A stretch of 64,000 nt of DNA from Cyrtodaria siliqua (Eukaryota; Mollusca; Bivalvia; Adapedonta; Hiatellidae), in assembly GCA_037043455.1 (NCBI GenBank), contig JAWPHD010001291.1, positions 248,001 through 312,000 of the forward strand, in the 5' to 3' direction. Made by a program: the position numbers and the translations under genes. Below the pieces are notes generated by a model. The model had not been told where the DNA came from. It saw only the letters and a program-made list of their open reading frames with translations, and did no database searches. This document shows positions 58,301 to 64,000 of the stretch, one piece after another. Every line of letters begins with the position of its first letter. The stretch's first letter is position 1.

Positions 58301-61300
58301 CCCGTTCACGCACTCTATCTCCGGGTTGAGCAGAACCCAATATTTAAAATGTCAACATTACGAAAACTTCAGCTGTCCTGAAGATGCTATGCATATGACG
58401 GTAAACATGGCACCTGCAATATGCTGTTTTCATACCATTCAATCGTGTTAACTCCAAATGAGAAATAAGTCCTCTGTCAGTAACTAGTACTGAAACGGGG
58501 ATCCCCTGGAAGCATCAAACACAAACAAGACAGAAATTATGCAGACTCGGTTTCTTAATGAGCCACATTTATTACTTTAAATAGTCTCAATCAGATCCAC
58601 ATATCTTAACTCACTATCAAGTACGAAAGAAGGAATTACAGTAAACATCTGGGCCCAGCTGTTCAAAGATCGGTTAACTTAACCGAGCGTTAAGTCAAAA
58701 TTTCAAAACTCTCTGAATTTCCGATAAATTAATATTTATACCAGAAATTGAGCATGTGAAAGCAGTATGTTAAGAAGAAATGCAAATTAAAAACTTTTAG
58801 TAGTATAAAACTTATTTTTATGAGAAAATATACTTTGAAAATTTACACTAACCAAGGATTAAGCTAACCGATCTTGAACAACTGGGCCCAGTAACACAAC
58901 TGTTACAATCACACATCTCGTACAAATCAAATTTCTCGTACAATTCACACATCTCGTACATTTCACACATCAATTATACAACTGGTACAATCACACATCT
59001 AGTACATTTCACACATCCCGTACAATTTACAAATCAGTTATACAACTTGTACAATCATACATCTCGAACAATGAACACATCTCCTACAATTCACACATCT
59101 CCTACAATCACACAACTCACAACTCATACAACTGAATAAGGTTACATCCGAGAAGGTACCCATATTGTCAACCCTATTATGTTTGCGATGTCACAATGAT
59201 TATTATACGTTGTTGTTTGTTAAAAACGCGTGTTGTGATTGGTTGTTTTTTTGTGAAAGCTACACTTCCTGTGTTTATAATAAGGACTGCTATTTGAGAA
59301 GAAATCATAGCAATAACATTTCTCTGGATGACTTTAAAACACATATTCCTTTATGCTTGGTAACATGGTTTTAAATTTACTGGTTTGTTTTTGTTTATTG
59401 TAGGCGGCGGAAAACGTAAGTTGCTCTTTTATATATTGTTTTATAGTTGAGTTGAACGCTTCAGTTTGTTTCGTCTGTTGAATTCGAAAAAATAAGAATT
59501 TTAAAACAATCTAGGTATTACATTGTTTTCCATTTTATTTCCCGGCTCATGGTAATGCCTCGAGTGTGTTAAACCATGGAATACCAAACAAATACCCGTA
59601 TATTTAGGCAAGGAGATCCAAACGAAGACTCTTGTATATTCAAAAGGCCAAAAGGCACAATTTACAATATGGTTAATATAGTAACACGTGCAAATGGCTG
59701 TCAGTTACCACATAACGTAAATATATATTTGTATCATTTTCAAAACAGTTACTCATGATACTCTCCGCTTAGAAATGCAGTTGCATTCTTTATTCTATAC
59801 ATATCAATAGTATATACCTAGTACCTTCATTTGCCTACAATGGAATGCAAAACCCTGTATCACCTCTAGAGGTTTTCTGAATCTGTTTCACTATACTACT
59901 AAAACAGATTTGCTTTATTACTATACCGATGGGTCAGCTCAAAACTATTGTAACTACATATGAATAAAGAAGAAATACAATAGTTTTGCACTGAACCCTC
60001 GATACTACATACGTCGTATGACGTCGACGTCATGTGATGTCGTTGCCCACCTGTGTAAAGAACACTAGTCTACTATACCGTGCTAGATCTATACTATTGT
60101 ATGCGCTTTCTTATGAAGGTATGTATAATAAAAGGATCATTTCTAGAGTAAGTGTCGGGAAGCTGCACCACCTCTTGTAGTTATGCCATATCTCCAGGAT
60201 CGCACTCGAGTCTAAAGCAACTCTAAGATCTTGCAGATATGGCATTTTCACTCGAGGTGATACAGACTTGCAGAACACGTTACTGTAGTAATAATCCGAT
60301 TTTATTGTAAGAACAGGAATATATTTATCTGAAGTAAACTGTTTCATTCTGCTTTTGAAAACGTTTAAACACATATGATGCTAGATTTTTAACAGTGTTT
60401 TCCTGTTCATACCTTAACAGTTTTATGAATTTTGGATATTTGGACGTTTCCAATAGTATTTCTCTATGTATAGGTATATATTTTTGAATTTATAATTTCT
60501 CTGTTTTTCATTTCAGGTTACAAGCGATACGCCGCTAAACAAGGTATGTTATTTCCAATACATGGACACTTATAAATAGTTTTTAAGTAAATCGTAATAT
60601 TAATAATATTAAACATCCCCACCCTCCCCCCACCCCACTGCAGTAAGCAGTAACGCGTTTCTAATACACGATCACTAACATTTTACTTGATATTTTTCGC
60701 TTATTCACAATACAATCCACCTTGACATTCCCCCCCCCTCCCCCCCCCTCCCCTTGCAGTAAGCAGTAACGCGTTTCTAATACACGATCACTAACACGAT
60801 CACTAACATTTTACTTGAGATTTTTCGCTTATTCACAATACAATCCCCCCCGCCCCCCGTGCTAACACGATCACAAACATTTTACTTGAGATTTTTCGCT
60901 TATTCACAATACAATCCCCTCCACCTCCCCCCTCCCCTCCCCTCCCCCCCACCGGTGCAGTAAGCAGTGAGGTTTAGTGCATCCTAGAACCTGGTTTGAA
61001 CTCACAGCGATCTTTTTGCCACAGACGGTTCTAAGGTGGTATCCCTGTTATAAACTTATATTTTTGTGGTGTCCATACTTTGCTTTTCCCTTGTATCGGC
61101 GTTTTATTTTGTATGCGTGTTTTTGGTTGACTGTGCTCTGTGACTGCTACATTTCCTGTTATAACTTAACAACATTATTAATTCTTGCAGGTGGTATGGG
61201 CGGTGGTATGGGCGGTGGAATGGGTGGTGGTATGGGCGGTGGAATGGGTGGTGGTATGGGCGGTGGAATGGGTGGTGGTATGGGCGGTGGTATGGGCGGT

Positions 61301-61996
61301 ATGATGCCGAAGCCAATGATGGGCGGTATGGGTATGCCAATGCCAATGCCAATGATGGGCGGTATGGGTGGAGGAATGATGATGGGCGGTATGGGTATGC
61401 CAATGCCAATGCCCATGATGGGCGGTATGGGTGGAGGAAAAATGATGGGCGGCGGTATGATGGGTATGCCAATGCCCATGATGGGCGGTATGGGCGGCGG
61501 TATGATGGGTATGCCAATGCCCATGATGGGCGGAATGGGCGGCGGTAAGATGGGTATGCCAATGCCCATGATGGGCGGTATGGGCGGAGGAAAGATGATG
61601 GGCGGCGCTATGATGGGTATGCCAATGCCAATGATGATGCCAATGATGGGCGGTATGGGAGGAGGAAAGATGATGGGCGGCGGTATGATGGGTATGCCAA
61701 TGCCCATGATGGGCGGTATGGGAGGAGGAAAAATGATGGGCGGCGGTATGATGGGTATGCCTATGCCTATGATGCCACCAATGGGAGGTAAAGGAGGTAA
61801 ATATGAATTGTATTTATTAATTTTCTTGTGTGAGACAATGCGACCGACCATTTACATCATCTATGGATACATTCATTTTCAAATCATTTTTACAGGTAAA
61901 AAAAACAAAAAAAAAACAACATTTTACTATAGCAAACTAGTATGTATGGTTTACGTTAGCGAACTAGTCTGTATTTTTTTCCTTACCTTTTTATGA
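55297..61996 (+). CDS. Secreted Gly/Met-rich protein, seven coding exons, about 405 aa
   Basis: Exons: 55297-55357, 55646-55810, 57005-57250, 59404-59415, 60517-60543, 61191-61796 and 61896-61996, all with GT/AG borders and all phase 1. Residues 1-19 are a signal peptide (MNTIFFAILSSVIVTFVSA). Residues 21-158 are a first Gly-Met-Pro domain (PMPMMGGGM repeats). Residues 158-171 are a basic linker GGGKRYKRYAAKQG with RYKR at 162-165. Residues 172-373 are a second domain of GGGMGGGM and then GMPMPMMGGMGGGKMMGG repeats. A Lys-rich tail ends the predicted frame. Composition recalls methionine-rich and glycine-rich structural proteins of mollusc shell or other extracellular matrix; no homologue is claimed. 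The last exon is the least certain part. Confidence 0.88.
55646..55810 (+). CDS. Gly-Met gene, first repeat exon
   Basis: The 165-bp exon lies between ATTTTACTTCAG and GTGAGA. It starts with five or six Gly and continues GMGMPMPMMGGGMPMPMMGG. One Arg in each of two repeats. Reverse-strand Pro-Ile frames are shadows. Confidence 0.9.
56045..56935 (+). mobile_element. Retroelement 3' fragment with one nonsense codon
   Basis: One frame runs from about 56075 to 56716 with a single TAA at 56264-56266 (between VPRATS and GVYVSQLIRF). It includes YPLLDGDVPRATS, RVEDFNTRNL and QGYRYHKLRKTFAKFY, which I recall from the C-terminal part of polyproteins of RT elements common in marine invertebrates; the clade is not certain. 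The UTR CCCATTGGGACGGTGGCGTT follows. It lies in intron 3 of the Gly-Met gene. Confidence 0.75.
57005..57250 (+). CDS. Gly-Met gene, second repeat exon
   Basis: The 246-bp exon lies between TTTTTTCCAG and GTAAGA. It reads KMGMGMGGKPMMMPMMGGGM and later a Pro-richer stretch with MPPMKP repeats. Lys replaces some Gly. Confidence 0.9.
57345..57890 (+). mobile_element. Retroelement 3' fragment, more decayed
   Basis: CTTGTTAGAAAGCTTATCAC, GGTTATGACCCTAT and TGATGACGTCAACCTAAA, then the UTR with GTGCACCCTAGAACCCGGTT. It lies in intron 4 of the Gly-Met gene. Confidence 0.75.
57924..58086. repeat. 23-bp tandem repeat, seven units
   Basis: ATAGCAGTAGATACACCACA and three more bases repeat seven times without change. 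Confidence 0.95.
58650..58890. mobile_element. 241-bp MITE with TGGGCCCAG ends
   Basis: Inverted ends TGGGCCCAGCTGTTCAAAGA and the complement of TGGGCCCAGTTGTTCAAGAT, continuing CGGTTA. It lies in intron 4 of the Gly-Met gene. No transposase. Confidence 0.85.
58914..59125. repeat. Short degenerate repeats (CACACATCTCGTACAAT)
   Basis: About a dozen irregular 15-20-bp units of ACAATTCACACATCTCGT type. Confidence 0.75.
59404..59415 (+). CDS. Gly-Met gene, 12-nt microexon
   Basis: Acceptor GTTTATTGTAG, exon GCGGCGGAAAAC, donor GTAAGT. It encodes Gly-Gly-Gly-Lys and one base of the Arg codon. It keeps phase and continues the Gly run, which supports a real microexon despite its size. Confidence 0.72.
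59932..60003 (-). mobile_element. Small hairpin element, copy 2
   Basis: Inverted relative to 55113-55191; the ends CGAGGGTTCAGTGCAAAAC and the GTCAGCTCAAAACTATTGTA arm are clear. Confidence 0.75.
60517..60543 (+). CDS. Gly-Met gene, 27-nt exon with RYKR site
   Basis: Acceptor CTGTTTTTCATTTCAG, donor GTATGT. With the base from the microexon it reads RYKRYAAKQ and one base of Gly. RYKR fits the R-X-K/R-R proprotein convertase consensus. Confidence 0.8.
60608..60965. repeat. Three units of about 115 bp with C-rich ends
   Basis: TGCAGTAAGCAGTAACGCGT, ACGATCACTAACATTTTACT and TTTTTCGCTTATTCACAATA recur three times, separated by CCCCCCTCCC runs. It lies in intron 6 just before a retroelement piece. 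Confidence 0.85.
60966..61182 (+). mobile_element. Retroelement UTR fragment directly before the large exon
   Basis: AGTGCATCCTAGAACCTGGT, CCACAGACGGTTCTAAGGTG and TTTTTGGTTGACTGTGCTCT match the 3' UTR at 51009-51260 (reversed). It ends near the polypyrimidine tract of the exon at 61191, so it may supply part of that splice acceptor. Confidence 0.75.
61191..61796 (+). CDS. Gly-Met gene, large repeat exon
   Basis: The 606-bp exon follows AATTCTTGCAG and ends before GTAAAT. It opens with eight or nine GGGM units, then MMPKPMMGGMG, then a longer repeat MMGMPMPMMGGMGGGK used about seven times, ending MMPPMGGKGG. Confidence 0.92.
61896..61996 (+). CDS. Gly-Met gene, possible last exon
   Basis: After CATTTTTACAG it reads GKKNKKKTTFYY and a hydrophobic tail to TGA. 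The intron before it is 99 nt, in frame and without a stop, so it could be retained. No polyadenylation signal was seen soon after. The true last exon could lie beyond the window. Confidence 0.45.
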
Positions 61997-62051
61997 TGAA
62001 AATGTTCGCCGTGGTTAAGGGTGGACGCAAGAACTAGTTGATCTCTATGAT

Positions 62052-62405
62052 CTCTAAGAAAAATGACTTTAGTGCACCCTAGAACCCGGTGTAAACCCTC
62101 AATGCTACTGACCGTTCCAGTGCAGTAATCTTCGGTGATACGTTTTATTTTTTCCGATGGCTCGCTATTAATGGCGGGGATTTCTTTATTTACACTGTCC
62201 TCTTTTAAAGGGATGACAGTAGGGTAAGTATGAGGTTTGGTGCACCCTAGAACCGGTTTAATCCCCCAGTGGCCTACTTTGCCACTGATCGTTCCTAGGC
62301 GTTAGCCCTATTGTCAACCCTTTTGTGTTTGTGATGTAGTTTGTATTTATTATTCCTTTTGCCTTCTTGTTTGTATGTGTGGCTTAAGATCGAGAGTTCT
62401 GTGAA
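62052..62405 (+). mobile_element. Two consecutive retroelement UTR fragments
   Basis: GTGCACCCTAGAACCCGGTG near 62070 and GTGCACCCTAGAACCGGTTT near 62240, the second followed by GCCACTGATCGTTCCTAGGC and the rest of the UTR. Confidence 0.8.
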
Positions 62406-64000
62406 ATTTACATTTCCTTCTCAACTTTCGCATCTACTTTTGTATTTAATTATTTCACGAACGCTACGTTTCCTTTCCAACTTTCACATCTACTTTTGTA
62501 TTTAATTATTTCATGAACGTACGTTTCCTTTTCGACTTTCGCATCTACTTTTATATTCAAATATTTCAGGAACTTTACGTTTCCTTTTCAACTTTCGTAT
62601 CTACTTTTGTATATAATTATTTCATGAACGCAACGTTTCCTTTTCGACTTTCTCATCTACTTTTGTATTTAATTATTTCATGAACGTACGTTTCCTTTTC
62701 AACTTTCGCATCTACTTTTGTATTTAATTGTTTCATGAACGCTACGTTTCCTTTTCAACTTTCGCATCTACTTTTGTATTTAATTATTTCACGAACGTAC
62801 GTTTCCTTTCCAACTTTCGCATCTACTTTTGTATTTAATTATTTCATGAACGTACGTTTCCTTTTCAACTTTCGCATCTACTTTTGTATTTAATTGTTTC
62901 ATGAATGCTACGTTTCCTTTCCAACTTTCGCATCTACTTTTGTATTTAATTATTTCATGAACGTACGCTTCCTTTTCGTTTCCTTTTCGACTTTCGCATC
63001 TACTTTTGTATTTAATTATTTCATGGACGTACGTTTCCTTTTCAACTTTCGCATCTACTTTTGTATTTAATTGTTTCATGAACGCTACGTTTCCTTTTCA
63101 ACTTTCGCATCTACTTTTGTATTTAATTATTTCACGAACGTACGTTTCCTTTCCAACTTTCGCATCTACTTTTGTATTTAATTATTTCATGAACGTACGT
63201 TTCCTTTTCAACTTTCGCATCTACTTTTGTATTTAATTGTTTCATGAATGCTACGTTTCCTTTCCAACTTTCGCATCTACTTTTGTATTTAATTATTTCA
63301 TGAACGTACGCTTCCTTTTCGTTTCCTTTTCGACTTTCGCATCTACTTTTGTATTTAATTATTTCACGAACGCTACGTTTCCTTTTCGACTTTCACATCT
63401 ACTTTTGTATTTAATTATATCACGAACGCTACGTTTCCTTTTCAACTTTCGCATCTACTTTTGTATTTAATTATTTCATGAACGTACGTTTCCTTTTCGA
63501 CTTTCACATCTACTTTTGTATTTAATTATTTCACGAATGCTACGTTTCCTTTTCAACTTTCGCATCTACTTTTGTATTTAATTATTTCACGAACGCTACG
63601 TTTCCTTTTCAACTTTCGCATCTACTTTTGTATTTAATTATTTCACGAACGCTACGATTCCTTTTCAACTTTCGCATCTACTTTTGTATTTAATTATTTC
63701 ACGAACGCTACGTTTCCTTTTTAACTTTCGCATCTACTTTTGTATTCAATTATTTCATGAATGCTACCTTTCCTTTTCGACTTTCGTATCTACTATTGTA
63801 TTTAATTATTTCACGAATGCGACCTTTCTTTTTTGACTTTCCCATCTACTTTTGTATTTTATTATTTCACGAACGCTACGTTTCTTTTTCAACTTTCGTA
63901 TCTACTATTGTATTTAATTATTTCACGAACGCTACCTTTCTTTTTCGACTTTCGCATCTACTTTTTTATTTCACGAACGCTACGTTTCTTTTTCAACTTT
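62406..64000. repeat. 57-bp satellite with a 343-bp higher-order period, runs off the edge
   Basis: The unit contains CGTTTCCTTTTCAACTTTCG, CATCTACTTTTGTATTTAAT and TATTTCACGAACG. About 27 units. The landmarks ACGTACGCTTCCTTTTCG (62961, 63304) and ACGAACGTACG (62791, 63134) recur at 343 bp, six units. Several units have ATGAACGTACG in place of ACGAACGCTACG. Short frames across it are meaningless. Confidence 0.95.

Noticed and set aside
61104..61851. Minus-strand Pro/Ile and Tyr/Arg repeat proteins opposite the large Gly-Met exon
   Set aside because: Shadows of the GGNATG-type codon repeats on the plus strand; only the plus strand has signal peptide, splice phases and linked exons.
62789..63470. 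Phe/Ser-rich and Lys/Glu-rich proteins in the right-hand satellite
   Set aside because: Periodic translations of the 57-bp repeat with frame changes at each unit-length variant.

Overview
The window looks like AT-rich, repeat-dense nuclear DNA of a bivalve mollusc; I cannot name the species. The evidence is spliced genes with GT/AG introns, tRNA-derived SINEs, a decayed non-LTR retrotransposon, many short TIR elements with TA or TTAA target duplications, and mollusc-style dispersed arrays with periods of 150-180 bp. Nothing is prokaryotic. Most of the bases are repeats, and I can support only two host genes.

Region 1, about 1-24.6 kb (+): the 3' part of a GUCD1 (guanylyl cyclase domain-containing protein 1) homologue. 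Seven exons are visible (1935-2000, 3971-4070, 8113-8203, 10125-10236, 11724-11775, 13364-13438, 24431-24528). Their phases chain correctly except for a one-base deficit in the third, which puts a stop in frame. The first exons lie left of the window. The last intron (11 kb) is mostly a 9.2-kb satellite with a 25-bp basic unit and higher-order periods of 790 and 432 bp. Two unrelated TA-flanked MITEs interrupt it at the same position of its unit.

Region 2, about 24.6-37.9 kb: dispersed repeats, piggyBac-like TTAA MITEs and SINE pieces. At 28740-31979 lie 90 copies of a 36-bp unit with no length change in any copy, open in one forward and two reverse frames. The array starts inside what looks like the loop of a hairpin MITE that occurs three more times in the window.

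Region 3, about 37.9-46 kb: a frame-broken LINE (CCHC ORF1, then APE endonuclease, RT, RNase H and a C-terminal zinc motif) and remnants of a related one.

Region 4, about 46-54 kb: SINEs (one with a perfect 13-bp target duplication), a TA-type MITE, tRNA-like pieces and a reversed 3' end of another retroelement family.

Region 5, about 53.9-62 kb (+): a secreted glycine/methionine-rich protein gene with a TATA box, a perfect CRE, a 5' UTR exon and seven coding exons (405 codons predicted). It has a signal peptide, and all junctions are phase 1. A 12-nt and a 27-nt exon together build an RYKR convertase-type site between two Gly-Met-Pro domains. Its introns hold several 3' pieces of the retroelement family from region 4. 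The sequence that follows the last piece becomes a 57-bp satellite (62.4-64 kb) that runs off the right edge.
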